Source: Mycobacterium sp. 1554424.7 (GTDB taxonomy: Bacteria > Actinomycetota > Actinomycetes > Mycobacteriales > Mycobacteriaceae). From it: a DNA stretch of 64,000 nt. The stretch's first letter is position 1. Every line of letters starts with the position of its first letter. The position numbers and the translations under genes were made by a program. Below the pieces are notes generated by a model. It saw nothing but the letters and a program-made list of their open reading frames with translations, was not told where the DNA came from and ran no database searches. The stretch lies in the NCBI RefSeq assembly GCF_001665295.1, contig NZ_LZSE01000105.1:243647-307646 (forward strand), in the 5' to 3' direction. This document shows, piece by piece, positions 8,477 through 18,528 of this stretch.

Positions 8477-9117
8477 CGGCGCGTGAAGCTCAGATGCGTG
8501 ACGCCGCTGGGGCTGGTCACCGACTCCAGCGCGAACCGCTGCTCGAGGCCCTCCAGCCCCTGCCACAATGGCTCCCCGCGCCCCAAGACGATGGGCACCA
8601 CCGCGACGTGCATGTGGTCGACGAGGTCGGCGGCGAGGAATTGCCGAATGGACGACGGTCCCCCGCCGAGGCGAATGTCGAGTCCTCCCGCGGCTTTTCG
8701 GGCGATCTCCAGGGCTTCCGCGGGGCTAGCGTCGATGAAGTGGAACGTGGTGCCTCCGTCCATCTCGATCGAGGGCCGCGGGTGATGGGTCAGCACGAAG
8801 ACCGGGGTGTGAAACGGCGGGTTTGCGCCCCACCAGCCTTTCCAGTCGTCGTCGTCCCATGGGCCGCGCTGTGGACCGAACTTGTTGCGTCCCATGATTT
8901 CGGCGCCGATGCCGGGCAACCAAGCGCGGGCCAAGGCGTCGTCGATGCCCGTCGTCCCACCCGACTCGCCGTGCATCGCGCGGAAGGTGCGCGTCGCGAA
9001 GAACCACTCGTGCAGCCGCCCGCCGGCATGCCCGAACGGCGCGTCCGCGCTTTGTCCGATGCCCGTGCCGAAACCATCGAGGGAAACCGAAAAATTGTGC
9101 ACGCGCACCTGTGACAT
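8473..9117 (-). CDS. Dihydrofolate reductase-like (RibD C-terminal domain) protein
   Basis: This 214-residue protein has the RibD-C/DHFR pattern: VRVHNFSVSLDGFGTG at the start, a central IGAEIMGRNKFG, then FVLTHHPRP, LDIRLGGGPSSIRQFLAADLVDHMHVAVVPIVLGRG. Such proteins reduce pterin- or pyrimidine-like substrates with NADPH, but most standalone members have no known reaction. ATG 9117 has AAGGAGTCCCGCC upstream; the longer frame to 9606 has no ribosome site. It converges on the DUF417 gene with a 4-bp shared end. Confidence 0.85.
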   Translation of the reverse strand: MSQVRVHNFSVSLDGFGTGIGQSADAPFGHAGGRLHEWFFATRTFRAMHGESGGTTGIDDALARAWLPGIGAEIMGRNKFGPQRGPWDDDDWKGWWGANPPFHTPVFVLTHHPRPSIEMDGGTTFHFIDASPAEALEIARKAAGGLDIRLGGGPSSIRQFLAADLVDHMHVAVVPIVLGRGEPLWQGLEGLEQRFALESVTSPSGVTHLSFTRR

Positions 9118-9292
9118 GGCGGGACTCCTTCGCGTCGTGGGTCGTCGCAGGGTTGACCGTCCGCACCCGCCAAACTCATCGCCGCCACACATTAGTGATA
9201 ACCCGCTGCTACAAGCGTGCAGGTCACGGCGCAGCGCGGAAGCTCGCGCGTGTCTCCTACGGTGCGGCCCTGCGTCCTGATTCACTTCCAGT

Positions 9293-10048
9293 GTGACCAA
9301 GGGGAACAAACCGCTGCGGCTGTTGCTTTGGGCCACAGTCATCGGCACCGTCGGCGCTGTGGTGATGTTCTTCTTTCTCGGTTCCGGGGTGGGGCAACAT
9401 TTCGGCGGCGTGCAGTGGGGGTCGGTCGCATCATGGTTCTCTGGAGCACTGACCCTGGCTGCAGTTGTTGTCGCGCTACGACAGGCCAGTAATGCGCGGC
9501 GCGACGCGATGCGTTTGCAATTAGCCCGGCTTGTTGACCACGAAGTCAGCAGACGGCGGGAGTGCATTGAGGCCCTCGCGAAGCTCTGGGCAGCACTCAC
9601 CGGCATGCAGACGGAGCTATTTGCTTTTACCGAATACCTGAAAACACTGCCAGATACGTTCGACCCTCGTCAGCAGCATCGGCCTGCCCCGCGCGGTGTG
9701 GAGCAGACATGGGGAATGGAGATCCGCGAGGAGGTACGTCGGTTTTCTTCGGAGTGGCAGAACCGAGTCGAGCCCCCTCTATTTGTCGCCTTGTTGGTGC
9801 TTCGCGGTACGCCTCTCGAGTCGGCTGTAGAAGAGATCAACGAAAAAATAGAAGAAATAAAGACTCAAGAGATGGAGCCGATTCGGGAGGCACTCAACGA
9901 CGGACGGCGGCCTAACACTGACTCCGCGATGTCGAAGTGGAACGACATAATCGCTCGCCGCACCGAACATCTCAGATACGCAAGCGAGTGCTTCAACTTG
10001 ACGCGCGAGGATGCCGAGACCAGCGTGCGGGGTAAGCGCAAACGCTAG
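9293..10048 (+). CDS. Membrane-anchored coiled protein of atypical composition, unknown
   Basis: This 251-residue protein starts at GTG. Two N-terminal hydrophobic segments (about 9-29 and 40-61) are followed by a charged helical domain with long Arg/Glu runs ([40 protein letters not shown]). The region around 9820-9870 is conspicuously A-rich (codons AAA, ATA, GAA) compared with its GC-rich neighbours. No family is recognised; the layout resembles phage- or island-borne hypothetical membrane proteins. It stands alone between the RibD-like gene and the HIT gene. Confidence 0.7.
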   Translation: MTKGNKPLRLLLWATVIGTVGAVVMFFFLGSGVGQHFGGVQWGSVASWFSGALTLAAVVVALRQASNARRDAMRLQLARLVDHEVSRRRECIEALAKLWAALTGMQTELFAFTEYLKTLPDTFDPRQQHRPAPRGVEQTWGMEIREEVRRFSSEWQNRVEPPLFVALLVLRGTPLESAVEEINEKIEEIKTQEMEPIREALNDGRRPNTDSAMSKWNDIIARRTEHLRYASECFNLTREDAETSVRGKRKR

Positions 10049-10110
10049 ATGGCGCGTCCAACGACAACCACAGCCGTGGCCGCAAAGTCGCCGAACCTAT
10101 GCTGGGGGCC

Positions 10111-10515
10111 ATGGCGTCGATCTTCACCAAGATCATCAACCGTGAACTTCCCGGCCGTTTCGTCTACGAGGACGATGACATCGTCGCGTTCCTGACGATC
10201 GAGCCCATGACGCAGGGCCACACGCTGGTGGTGCCTCGCGCCGAGATCGATCAGTGGCAGGACGTCGACGGTGCGGTGTTCGCCCGCGTCATGGCGGTGA
10301 GCCAGCTGATCGGCAAGGCCGTGTGCAAGGCGTTCCGGGTCGAGCGGGCCGGGCTGATCATCGCCGGGCTGGAGGTGCCCCATCTGCACGTCCACGTCTT
10401 CCCGACCCGCAGTCTGAGCGACTTCGGTTTCGCCAACGTGGACCGCAACCCGTCGGCGGAATCCCTCGATGCGGCCCAGGCCAAGATCAAGGCGGCGCTG
10501 GCTCAGCTGGCGTGA
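10111..10515 (+). CDS. HIT-family nucleotide hydrolase (Rv0759c-like)
   Basis: This 134-residue histidine-triad protein has [19 protein letters not shown], the substrate-side [11 protein letters not shown], and the catalytic H-x-H-x-H in [14 protein letters not shown] proteins hydrolyse AMP-linked substrates. It corresponds to Rv0759c by both sequence and position beside phoR. An ATG at 10099 adds four residues; ATG 10111 gives the usual family start MASIFTKII. Its last 13 bases overlap the 3' end of phoR on the opposite strand. Confidence 0.92.
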   Translation: MASIFTKIINRELPGRFVYEDDDIVAFLTIEPMTQGHTLVVPRAEIDQWQDVDGAVFARVMAVSQLIGKAVCKAFRVERAGLIIAGLEVPHLHVHVFPTRSLSDFGFANVDRNPSAESLDAAQAKIKAALAQLA

Positions 10516-11957
10516 ACCGGCTGGTAAACCGCGTCCGCCGCGGGGACGTCGCTGACGCGGGGCAACGTGACGCGGAAGCAGCACCCCTCGCCGGGTGAGG
10601 TGGTCACGGTGACGTCGCCGCCGTGCGCGCGCACCAGCGAGTCCACGATGGACAACCCGAGGCCCGTGCCGCCGCTGGCCCGCGCCCGCGACGAGTCGGT
10701 GCGATAGAACCGTTCGAAGACCCGCGACGCGTCCTGCTGATTCATGCCCGGCCCCCTGTCGGCCACTTCGATCACGGCGTCGTCGCCCGCGGTGCCGACG
10801 CGGACGGTGACGTCGGCGTCGGGCGGGGTGTGCTGCAGGGCGTTGGCGACGAGGTTGCTGAGCACCTGGCGAATCCGCGGTTCATCCCCGAGCACCTCCG
10901 GGGTGCCGGGCCCGTCGAACACCTCCATGGTGATGGCGCGCTTGGGGTCGATCGCCTGCGCGTCGTGCACGGCGTCACTGGCCAGCGCCAGCAGGTCGAC
11001 CCGGTTGTGTTCCAGCGGTCGCTGCACGTCCAGCCGGGCCAGCAGCAGCAGGTCGTCGACCAGCAGGCCCATCCGGCTGGCCTCGCTTTCGATGCGCGAC
11101 AGCAGCATTGACACGTCGCGCGCCGCGCCCTGCCGATACAGTTCCGCGAAACCGCGGATGGTGGTCAACGGCGTGCGCAGCTCGTGGCTGGCGTCGGTGA
11201 TGAACCGTCGCATCCGCTCCTCGGAACCACGCGCCTTTTCGGCCGACGACTCCGACGACGCCACCGCCTGCTGGATTTGGGTGAGCATCCCGTTGAGCGC
11301 CAACGAAAGTCGACCGACCTCGGTTCGGGGGTCGCGCTCCGGGACGCGGCGGTCCAGCTGGCCCGCGGCGATGTCCGCGGCGGTGTGTTCGACCTCGGTC
11401 AGTGGCCGCAGGCTGCGGTGCACCACCGCGAAACTGGCGATCCCGACGACGGCCAGCACCGCCACCCCGATGCCGATCTGCAACCACACCAGGGAGCTCA
11501 GCGTGTGCTGCACGTCGGACAGATCGACCGCCACGGTCGTCAGGCCATGCGGGCCGCGCACCGACACCGCCCGCCACTGGATGTCCGAGCCGTTGATCGA
11601 GGGCAGCGTCGTCGGATTGGGGCCCACGTCGTTGTTGGGCGGCAGCGCCGGTTCGGCGTTGCGGTCGTTGATGGCGGTAAAGGGCGTGCCGTCGGTGCCG
11701 ACGCCGCGCACGTAAAACTTCGACGGCGGGCGGCCGGGATCGGGACCTTCGTAGGGGGGCGGGGACTGCCGCCGCGGGGCCTGCGCCCAGCTGCGGGAGG
11801 CGTCGAGCAGCGTCTGGTCGATCCGGCCGATCAGGCTGTGCCGCAGGATGGAGGTGACGGCGAAACCCGACACGAGCAGACCGCAGGCCACCAAGAGCAG
11901 GGTGGCGGCCACCAGCCCCACCCGTAGTGGCAATCCGCGTCGAACCTTGTTCGGCAT
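10503..11957 (-). CDS. phoR: Sensor histidine kinase PhoR
   Basis: This 484-residue membrane kinase has TM1 at about 12-36, an extracytoplasmic loop to about 155, TM2 at about 158-178, and a HAMP region ([20 protein letters not shown]). The phospho-acceptor His258 lies in [20 protein letters not shown]. The ATP-binding N, G1 and G2 boxes are [24 protein letters not shown] and [10 protein letters not shown]. Length and motif order match M. tuberculosis PhoR. It phosphorylates PhoP, which controls virulence lipids, ESX secretion and acid response in that species. It lies 28 bp downstream of phoP in the same operon. Confidence 0.97.
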   Translation of the reverse strand: MPNKVRRGLPLRVGLVAATLLLVACGLLVSGFAVTSILRHSLIGRIDQTLLDASRSWAQAPRRQSPPPYEGPDPGRPPSKFYVRGVGTDGTPFTAINDRNAEPALPPNNDVGPNPTTLPSINGSDIQWRAVSVRGPHGLTTVAVDLSDVQHTLSSLVWLQIGIGVAVLAVVGIASFAVVHRSLRPLTEVEHTAADIAAGQLDRRVPERDPRTEVGRLSLALNGMLTQIQQAVASSESSAEKARGSEERMRRFITDASHELRTPLTTIRGFAELYRQGAARDVSMLLSRIESEASRMGLLVDDLLLLARLDVQRPLEHNRVDLLALASDAVHDAQAIDPKRAITMEVFDGPGTPEVLGDEPRIRQVLSNLVANALQHTPPDADVTVRVGTAGDDAVIEVADRGPGMNQQDASRVFERFYRTDSSRARASGGTGLGLSIVDSLVRAHGGDVTVTTSPGEGCCFRVTLPRVSDVPAADAVYQPVHAS

Positions 11958-11985
11958 TCCCGTCGTCCTCGCTACCGCTCGCCGC

Positions 11986-12705
11986 TCAGCGCGGCTCCCG
12001 CAGCACGTAGCCCACGCCCCGCAGAGTGTGCAGCAGCCGCTTCTCCCCGGTGTCGATCTTGCGGCGCAGATACGACACGTAGGACTCGACGACGTTCACG
12101 TCGCCGCCGAAGTCGTAGCGCCACACGTGGTCGAGGATCTTCGGCTTGCTCAGCACGGTGCCCGCGTTGATCACGAAGTAGCGCAGCAGGGTGAACTCGG
12201 TGGGCGACAGCGACACCGGTTCGCCCGCCTTCCACACCTCGTGCGTCTCCTCGTCGAGTTCGATGTCGGCGAAACTCAGGCGGGCGTTGCGCGGTTCGGC
12301 CCCGCCCTTGCCGGCGCGGCGCAGGATGACCCGTAGCCGGGCGACCACCTCCTCGAGGCTGAACGGCTTCGTGACGTAGTCGTCGCCGCCCAGCGTCAGG
12401 CCCGCGATCTTGTCCTGCAGCGAGTCCCGCGCGGTCAAGAACAGCGCCGGGGCGTCGATGCCGTCCGCGCGCAGCCGCCGCAGCACCCCGAAGCCGTCCA
12501 TGCCCGGCATCATCACGTCGAGGATCACCGCGTCGGGGCGGGCGTCACGCGCGCGGTCCAGGGCCTGGGCCCCGTTGGTGGCGGTGTACACCTCGAACCC
12601 CTGGAACTTGAGGCTGACAGAGAGCAGTTCGACGATGTTGTCCTCGTCGTCGATCACCAGGACGCGGGCTTCCGGTTTCGATCCGCTTGGGCTGGGCGCT
12701 GTCAT
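11986..12705 (-). CDS. phoP: Response regulator PhoP
   Basis: This 239-residue OmpR-family regulator has a receiver domain with acidic Asp19/Asp20 (VLVIDDED), phospho-acceptor Asp63 (VILDVMMPGMDG) and Lys in YVTKPFSLEE. Its winged-helix output domain (LSPTEFTLLRYFVINAG; NVVESYVSYLRRKID; LHTLRGVGYVLREPR) is almost identical to M. tuberculosis PhoP from memory. The N-terminal tail is a few residues shorter than in H37Rv. It is divergent from the Rv0756c-like gene, and the 168-bp spacer carries a phased repeat that probably is its own binding site. Confidence 0.98.
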   Translation of the reverse strand: MTAPSPSGSKPEARVLVIDDEDNIVELLSVSLKFQGFEVYTATNGAQALDRARDARPDAVILDVMMPGMDGFGVLRRLRADGIDAPALFLTARDSLQDKIAGLTLGGDDYVTKPFSLEEVVARLRVILRRAGKGGAEPRNARLSFADIELDEETHEVWKAGEPVSLSPTEFTLLRYFVINAGTVLSKPKILDHVWRYDFGGDVNVVESYVSYLRRKIDTGEKRLLHTLRGVGYVLREPR

Positions 12706-12777
12706 GAGGTCACTTCTGTCCTTCGTCTGAACCGGTATTGGAGAGCCTTTCTAATTATTGTGTAATTCCTGAAAGCT

Positions 12778-12805
12778 CGATGCCAGTCGTCTGCTAACAG
12801 TCTGC
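12778..12805 (-). promoter_or_regulatory. 11-bp-phased repeat upstream of phoP (candidate PhoP autoregulatory site)
   Basis: On the minus strand GCAGAC occurs at 12805-12800 and 12794-12789, with a weaker GCATCG at 12783-12778, each exactly 11 bp apart. M. tuberculosis PhoP binds direct repeats spaced one helical turn and represses its own gene. The repeats lie about 75-100 bp upstream of the phoP start. Confidence 0.5.
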
Positions 12806-12873
12806 AAAGAATCATCGCATGAGCTTGGAACGGCGGGGGTCGCGCAGGGATCAGGCGAATAGACTCTGAAGGC

Positions 12874-13590
12874 ATGGACTTCGCCAAAGGAATCGTGTCG
12901 CTGGCGACGGCCCCCGCGCGGGTGGGGCTGGCCGCAGCCGACGCGAGCTTGAACGTCGCCACCGCGGCGGTGGGGGTGGCGAAGCGCGCGCTGGGCGATG
13001 CCGGGGACTCAGGGACCAACGCGATGGCTTCGATGTTCGGGATCGACGAGGCGATCGTGCGCGCCAACCGGCTGGCCCGGCTGCTGGACGACGACGCGCC
13101 GCTGGGCCGCGCCGTGGCGGCCGACGGGCCGCTGGACCGGTTGCTGCGCCCGGGCGGGGTGGTCGACATGCTGACGTCGGAGGGCGGTTTGCTCGACCGG
13201 CTGACCGCCGAGGGCGGCGGGTTGCAGCGCGCTCTGCAGCCCGGCGGGCTGGCCGATCAACTGCTTTCCGAGGACGGGCTGATCGACCGGCTGCTGTCCG
13301 AGGATGGGCTGGCCGACCGGCTGCTCGCCGAGGGCGGGCTGATCGACAAGCTGACCGCCAGGAACGGTCCGTTGGAACAGCTCGCCGACGTCGCCGACAC
13401 CCTGGCCCGGCTGACACCGGGGATGGAGGCGCTGGAGCCGGCCATCGCCACCCTGCAGGACGCCGTCGTCGGACTCACCATGGTGGTCAACCCGCTGAGC
13501 AACATCGCCGACCGGATTCCGCTGCCCGGACGGCGGCGTCCGTCGTCGCGGCCGGTGCGCTCAACACGGATCATCGAGAGCGACGACTGA
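12874..13590 (+). CDS. Rv0756c-like amphipathic-repeat protein
   Basis: This 238-residue protein starts MDFAKGIVSLATAPARVGLAA, an amphipathic alanine-rich helix. Residues about 75-165 hold a run of ~12-residue repeats of the form x-GG-L-x-D-R-L-L-S/T-E (for example GLLDRLTAEGG, GLIDRLLSEDG, GLADRLLAEGG, GLIDKLTARNG). The C-terminus is basic and ends RSTRIIESDD. The repeats would form a regular helical or solenoid surface. It is in the same position, divergent from phoP, as Rv0756c. The function is unknown; a membrane-associated or scaffold role is inference. Confidence 0.85.
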   Translation: MDFAKGIVSLATAPARVGLAAADASLNVATAAVGVAKRALGDAGDSGTNAMASMFGIDEAIVRANRLARLLDDDAPLGRAVAADGPLDRLLRPGGVVDMLTSEGGLLDRLTAEGGGLQRALQPGGLADQLLSEDGLIDRLLSEDGLADRLLAEGGLIDKLTARNGPLEQLADVADTLARLTPGMEALEPAIATLQDAVVGLTMVVNPLSNIADRIPLPGRRRPSSRPVRSTRIIESDD

Positions 13591-13618
13591 GCGGCTAGGT
13601 TGGCGCCGGTTATATCCG

Positions 13619-13664
13619 GCCTCCTCAGCTCAGTGGTAGAGCACCCTGACAGGGACTCAATCGT
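13619..13664 (+). pseudogene. tRNA 5'-half-like fragment
   Basis: GCCTCCTCAGCTCAGTGG followed by TAGAGCA matches the acceptor strand and complete D-arm of a tRNA. After that the sequence CCCTGACAGGG forms only a rudimentary anticodon-like hairpin, and no T-arm plus acceptor complement follows. It looks like a truncated tRNA gene, possibly an old integration scar. A short hairpin (GGACCGA-GGT-TCGGTCC, 13681-13697) follows. Confidence 0.4.
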
Positions 13665-13821
13665 CGAAACACCGTCGTTTGGACCGAGGTTCGGTCCGTC
13701 GCTTGGTCGGCGCGAAGTTCGCGGATAACCTTCGTCGGCCGCGCCACCACAACTAAGCTCACGCAAGCAAATGTCGATGCCGCACAAGGCGTCGACATTG
13801 TCGTCCAAAGCGGAGGTGACT

Positions 13822-15783
13822 GTGTCCTACTTGCTCGTGGCGCCGGCTGGGCTGGTGGCTGCGACCTTGGACTTGGCGAGCGTAGGCCAGACGGTGGATC
13901 TGGCGAGCTCGGCGGCCGCGGCACCTACTACGAACTTGGTGGTCGCCGCCGAGGATGAGGTCTCGGCGGTCGTTGCGGAGCTGTTTTCCGCGCATGGCGA
14001 GCAATTTCAGGCGCTAAGCGCGCAGGCATCGTTGTTCCATGGCCGGTTTGTGCAGGCGTTGACCGCGGCTGGCGGGGCGTACGCTGCCGCAGAGGCGGCC
14101 AACGCCTCGCCGCTGGAGGCCTTCGAGTCGACGGTGCTGGGTGTGATCAACGCACCGACCAATGCGCTGCTAGGTCGTCCGCTAATCGGCGATGGCACCA
14201 ACGGCGCGGCGGGGACCGGGCAAAACGGTGGGGCCGGCGGGATCTTGTGGGGCAATGGCGGCAACGGAGGATCTGGAGGGGCCGGGCAGGCCGGCGGCCG
14301 CGGTGGGGATGCGGGACTGTTCGGCAACGGCGGTGTCGGCGGCGCGGGCGGGGCTGGCGCGAACGGCTCGAACGGCATTTTTCCGACCTACGGCGTTGCC
14401 GGCGGCGATGGCGGCGCGGGCGGCGCAGGAGGTCATGGCGGTTTGCTCTGGGGCAACGGCGGCGCTGGCGGCGGCGGCGGCAACGGCGGCTCCGGTAGTA
14501 GTGGCAGCGCCGGCCCGAACGGCGTGGACCTCGGTGTCCTCAACGGCGGCAATGGCGGTGCGGGTGGGGCCGGCGGTAACGGCGGGGCCGGCGGCCAGGG
14601 TGGAGCCGGCGGATTGTTCGGCGCCGCGGGCTCGCACGGCGGCGGCGGTGACGGCGGTGACGGCGCCATGGGCGGCAATGGCGGCGACGGCATTGGAGTT
14701 GGCAACGGCGGCAAGGGCGGCGCCGGGGGCGATGGCGGTGTCGGAGGCAGTTCAGGCGCGGGCGGCGCAGGCAAGGCGGGCAGTGCCGGCAATGGTGGGC
14801 TCGGCGGCAGCGGCACTACCGGGGGTGACGGCGGCGCCGGGGGCAATGGGTCGGCCGGCGGGTATGGCGGCAGCGGCGGCCTGGGCTTTGTCGAGGCGGG
14901 CATGGGATCCGGCGACGCCACCGGCGGCCATGGCGGAGCGGGCGGCCACGGCTCCGCGGGCCCCGGCGGTAACGGCGGCCCCGGCGGCGATGCGATCAAT
15001 GAGGGTGCCGGAAACGCCATTGGCGGCGACGGAGGAACTGCCGGCACCGGAGCCACCGGCGGTGGTAGTGGCGGCGCCGGCGGCGGGGCCGCGACGTATG
15101 GAGCCGGAAACGCTTTCGGTGGTGACGGCGCAAGCGGCGCCAGCGGCGGAACGACCGGTACCGGCGGCAACGGCGGCGACGGCGGGGCTGCACGGGCAGG
15201 TGCGTCGGGCAGCGCCACCGGTGGCGTCGGCGGAGCCGGCGGAACCGGAACCTCGGGCGGCGACGGCGGTTTCGGCGGTGACGCAACCGGCGGGTCCGGA
15301 TCTGTCACCGCCGGGAAGGCCGGCGTGGGCGGTGACGGCACCATAAACGGCGGCCGAGGCGGCAACGGCGGGATGGTCGACACGCTCGGCGACGCGGACG
15401 TCGTCGGCGGCGACGGCGCAGCTGGTGGCCACGGAGGCACCGGGACAGGCGGGGCCGGTGGCATCGGCGGGACCGCCTTCGGCAGCGGAAACGGGGCCAC
15501 CCAGGGCGGCGCCGGCGGAGCCGGCGGAGACGGCGCTGCGGGCGGCGGGGCCGGCGGCACAGGCGGTTTCGCGGCAAGTGTGGGTGCTGGAAACGCCACC
15601 GGCGGCAAAGGTGGTAGCGGAGGCGACGGTGGCGCACCGTTAAGCCCGGGCGGTGACGGAGGCGATGGCGGCGCGGCCGAGGCCGAGATTGGCGTCGCGC
15701 ATGGCGGTTCCGGCGGCGATGGTGGTGCGGGCGGAACCGGCGGCCTGCCCGGCTCGCCAGGTGACCACGGACGACCGCTGTAG
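13822..15783 (+). CDS. PE_PGRS family protein
   Basis: This 653-residue protein begins at GTG 13822 with GGAGG just upstream; the in-frame ATG at 13771 lacks a site. Residues 1 to ~95 are a PE domain, somewhat divergent at the start ([19 protein letters not shown]), with [40 protein letters not shown] linker leads to ~500 residues of GGAGG/GGNGG repeats. PE_PGRS proteins are exported by ESX-5 to the cell surface. It lies between the Rv0756c- and PPE12-like genes, where H37Rv has no PE_PGRS as I recall. Long open frames on its other strand are artefacts of the GC-rich repeats. Confidence 0.93.
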   Translation: MSYLLVAPAGLVAATLDLASVGQTVDLASSAAAAPTTNLVVAAEDEVSAVVAELFSAHGEQFQALSAQASLFHGRFVQALTAAGGAYAAAEAANASPLEAFESTVLGVINAPTNALLGRPLIGDGTNGAAGTGQNGGAGGILWGNGGNGGSGGAGQAGGRGGDAGLFGNGGVGGAGGAGANGSNGIFPTYGVAGGDGGAGGAGGHGGLLWGNGGAGGGGGNGGSGSSGSAGPNGVDLGVLNGGNGGAGGAGGNGGAGGQGGAGGLFGAAGSHGGGGDGGDGAMGGNGGDGIGVGNGGKGGAGGDGGVGGSSGAGGAGKAGSAGNGGLGGSGTTGGDGGAGGNGSAGGYGGSGGLGFVEAGMGSGDATGGHGGAGGHGSAGPGGNGGPGGDAINEGAGNAIGGDGGTAGTGATGGGSGGAGGGAATYGAGNAFGGDGASGASGGTTGTGGNGGDGGAARAGASGSATGGVGGAGGTGTSGGDGGFGGDATGGSGSVTAGKAGVGGDGTINGGRGGNGGMVDTLGDADVVGGDGAAGGHGGTGTGGAGGIGGTAFGSGNGATQGGAGGAGGDGAAGGGAGGTGGFAASVGAGNATGGKGGSGGDGGAPLSPGGDGGDGGAAEAEIGVAHGGSGGDGGAGGTGGLPGSPGDHGRPL

Positions 15784-15849
15784 AGCAGCGGGAAGGGCAG
15801 CGTGTTCGGATCTCATCCAAGTCGACGAGCACGCGCACCCCGCCACGCC

Positions 15850-16160
15850 TCACTCGTCAACACCGAGGTCACCGCAGAAAAACGAGTCCGCCGCCGAGCT
15901 CAACGCGGTGCCGCTATCCCTTGCTTTGTACGTCGGCAGCTGGCTGTCACAGTTGGGGCAAATGAGCCGCGGATTCTCACCGCGATTGTTGCGTGAGTCT
16001 CCACTGATGTGGTCGACGATCAGCGCAGCGGCCGCCCTGCTGCTCAAGGAGATAGTCCCGGACGTCGTGGCCCTGGTAGGACGTACAACCACAAAACTCC
16101 GGTGTCCAGCCAGGACTCCAAGAGCAAGCGTCGCCGGTGCGACTGTTGGCATGCATTGGT
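15850..16160 (-). pseudogene. HNH homing-type endonuclease remnant
   Basis: The minus-strand frame ending at 15850 reads LIVDHISGDSRNNRGENPRL then ICPNCDSQLPTY, the H-N-H core with the second zinc CxxC of phage/homing endonucleases. Directly upstream, but in a different frame (about 16082-16023), is SYQGHDVRDYLLEQQGGRCA, which carries the first cysteine of that domain. The segment that should link them (second cysteine and W-x-G-x-P-L) is deleted and the frame shifted, so the gene is dead. It sits between a PE_PGRS gene and tRNA-Thr, as expected for a decayed mobile element beside a tRNA. Confidence 0.6.
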
Positions 16161-16256
16161 GCAGAACACCTTTGGTCGACGGCCTGCGAAAACGACTCCG
16201 CACCCGAGACGGGTCAGCGACATAAGACGACGCTATCCGTCAGTGCCGACAGAAAG

Positions 16257-16332
16257 TGGAGCCGCGTGAGAGACTCGAACTCTCGACATCCGCTTTACAA
16301 GAGCGACGCTCTACCAACTGAGCTAACGCGGC
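16257..16332 (-). tRNA. tRNA-Thr (anticodon TGT)
   Basis: On the minus strand GCCGCGT opens the acceptor stem, followed by D-arm TAGCTCAGTTGGTAGAGC, an anticodon arm CGCTCTTGTAAAGCG with TGT, a T-arm GAGAGTTCGAGTCTCTC, and the closing ACGCGGC-T-CCA. All four stems pair and CCA is encoded. It reads ACA threonine codons. Confidence 0.95.
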
Positions 16333-16713
16333 CGGGGCCGGCTCGATGAGCCGTGACGATTCTACGACAGGGTGATACCGTCGGACCTCCGCGCCGACTC
16401 GAGCCGGCGGAGGTGCGAGCCAGAGCGGTCGTGTCGCCCTGTCGATCGGTCCTGCGGGCGGCGGACGCCAGTTCCTGCCACGCAAAGGCCCCAGGGCAGC
16501 GTCACCTAGTCATATCTGACCATCCAGGGCCTGCGCGGAAATGCCTAGTTCTGGTCATGACGTGCTATCCGCCGGCCTCGTAACGTCGCGGCATCAAGGT
16601 TTGCGAAGCGAAACAGCCGTTCCCGGCTCGAGGATGCGAAAACCGTTCGTAACCAATGCGGTTGGACACCGACCGCCTCGGATAGCAGCGAGTGAATTGG
16701 TAGGAGGTCAACG
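16333..16713. other. Intergenic region between tRNA-Thr and the PPE gene
   Basis: I find no convincing gene in these 381 bases. The right end carries TAGGAGGTCAACG before the PPE ATG at 16714; the left end contains the tRNA promoter side. Confidence 0.6.
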
Positions 16714-18360
16714 ATGGTGAATTTCGCAATGTTAGCGCCGGAGATCAATTCCATGCACATGTACACCGGTGCGGGTTCGGCACCGATGTTGGACGCGGCG
16801 GCGGCGTGGGACGGGTTGGCCTCGGAATTAGGCTCTGCGGCATCATCTTTTCACTCGGTCACCTCAGGCCTGACAGCGCAGGCGTGGCAAGGCGCCGCGT
16901 CGGCGGCGATGACGGCCGCCGCGGCCCCCTATGCCGGATTTTTGAGCGACGCCGCGGCCCAGGCTCAGGGGGCGGCCGGGCAGGCCCGGGCAGTGGCCAG
17001 CGTGTTTGAGGCGGCGCGGGCGGCGGTCGTGCATCCATCGGCGGTGGCCGCTAACCGCGACGTGTTCGTGCAGTTGATCCGCTCGAATCTGTTGGGGCTC
17101 AACGCCCCGGCGATCATGGCCACCGAGGCCGAGTACGAGGCGATGTGGGCCGCGGACGTGGCGGCGATGCAGGGCTATCACGAGGGCGCCTCCGCGGCGG
17201 CCGCGCAATTGCCGTTGCCGACCAGTCTGCGGCAGTTCCTCAACAGCCTGCCCAGCTTGGGCATCGGCAACAAGGGCGACGCCAACGTGGGTGGCGGCAA
17301 CACCGGCGGCGGCAACATCGGCAACGGCAACCGGGGCAGCAACAACCTGGGCGGTGGAAATATCGGCAACGGCAACATCGGCAGCGGCAACCTCGGCAAT
17401 AACAACAAAGGCTTCGGAAACATCGGCAACTCCAACATCGGCTTCGGCAACGCCGGCATCTTCGGCAGCCCCACTGGCGGCCGGAACGTGGGTTTCGGAA
17501 ACGTCGGCAATCACAATCAGGGATTCGGTAACTTTGGCGACGCCAACATGGGCGGCGGCAACACCGGCAACAACAACATCGGTGGCGGCAATACCGGCAA
17601 CGGCAACTTTGGCTTCGGCAATACCGGCAACAACAACATCGGGATCGGGTTGACCGGCAACAATCAGATCGGCATCAACCTGGCGGGCCTGCTGAACTCG
17701 GGCAGCGGAAACATCGGCATCGGCAACTCCGGCACCAATAACATCGGCTTCTTCAACTCCGGCAACGGCAACATCGGCATGTTCAACGCCGGCACCAATC
17801 AAATTCAGCCGGGTCACCTCAACAACTTTGGCTTCGGAAACTCCGGCATCGGCAACAACGGCATCGGAAACACGGGCGTCTTCAACACCGGCTTCGGTAA
17901 CTCGGACCAGTTGAATACCGGCATCGGAAACTCGGGCATCTTCAATACCGGCTTCGGTAACGCGGGCAGTGTCAACACGGGCTTCGAGAACTCGGGCGAC
18001 GTGAACACCGGGGACGGGAATTCGGGCGCCACCAACACAGGCTCGTGGAATTCGGGCAACGTGAACACCGGATTTGGGTTCATCACCGACAGCGGCCTGA
18101 CCAGGTCGGGCTTCTTCAACACCGGTACCAATGTCTCGGGCTTCTTCAACACCCCTACCGGCACCGGCGCCACCGAGGTCTCGGGCTTCTTCAACACCGC
18201 CAGCGGCGGCACCACCATAAACGGCATCATGTCCGGCATTGGAAACATCGGCCTCCCGGGCATCCTCACGGGTCCCACCGCGGCCGGCGAGGTTTCGGGC
18301 TTGTTCAATATGGGCAGCGCGATAACGGGCATCCTCAACCTCAGTCGTCTACTGCAATGA
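16714..18360 (+). CDS. PPE-MPTR family protein (PPE12-like)
   Basis: This 548-residue protein has a PPE domain in residues 1 to ~178 ([28 protein letters not shown] with the WxG turn; [18 protein letters not shown]). It is followed by ~350 residues of Asn/Gly pentapeptides of the type NxGxG ([18 protein letters not shown]), which define the MPTR subfamily. A tight AGGAGGTCAACG site precedes the ATG. Position and orientation relative to the Rv0756c-like gene match Rv0755c (PPE12). PPE proteins are secreted by ESX systems, MPTR types through ESX-5, and remain at the outer envelope. The Asn-rich repeats look like a CRISPR-like periodicity in DNA but are purely coding. Confidence 0.93.
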   Translation: MVNFAMLAPEINSMHMYTGAGSAPMLDAAAAWDGLASELGSAASSFHSVTSGLTAQAWQGAASAAMTAAAAPYAGFLSDAAAQAQGAAGQARAVASVFEAARAAVVHPSAVAANRDVFVQLIRSNLLGLNAPAIMATEAEYEAMWAADVAAMQGYHEGASAAAAQLPLPTSLRQFLNSLPSLGIGNKGDANVGGGNTGGGNIGNGNRGSNNLGGGNIGNGNIGSGNLGNNNKGFGNIGNSNIGFGNAGIFGSPTGGRNVGFGNVGNHNQGFGNFGDANMGGGNTGNNNIGGGNTGNGNFGFGNTGNNNIGIGLTGNNQIGINLAGLLNSGSGNIGIGNSGTNNIGFFNSGNGNIGMFNAGTNQIQPGHLNNFGFGNSGIGNNGIGNTGVFNTGFGNSDQLNTGIGNSGIFNTGFGNAGSVNTGFENSGDVNTGDGNSGATNTGSWNSGNVNTGFGFITDSGLTRSGFFNTGTNVSGFFNTPTGTGATEVSGFFNTASGGTTINGIMSGIGNIGLPGILTGPTAAGEVSGLFNMGSAITGILNLSRLLQ

Positions 18361-18528
18361 CCACCGTGCGCTTGCTGCGCCGTCGTGTGAACTGACCGCC
18401 CAGAGGCCACAAGCGTCAGATCTTTCATGAAGCCTTTTGGCCCAATGACCAGGCTGCTAGCGTCGCGAAGAAAGACGGCTCGTGGTCGGGCAGCGGGTTA
18501 ATGGTGCATCGGTAGGAAGGCGCACGAA

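Noticed and set aside
12702-13169. 155-codon minus-strand frame upstream of phoP
   Set aside because: Overlaps the Rv0756c-like gene in antisense; a real coding role is not supported.
14433-15608. Proline-rich minus-strand frame
   Set aside because: Reverse complement of PGRS glycine repeats.
17270-18300. CRISPR-like repeat periodicity
   Set aside because: The repeats are the Asn/Gly pentapeptides of a PPE-MPTR protein, without conserved direct repeats and spacers.
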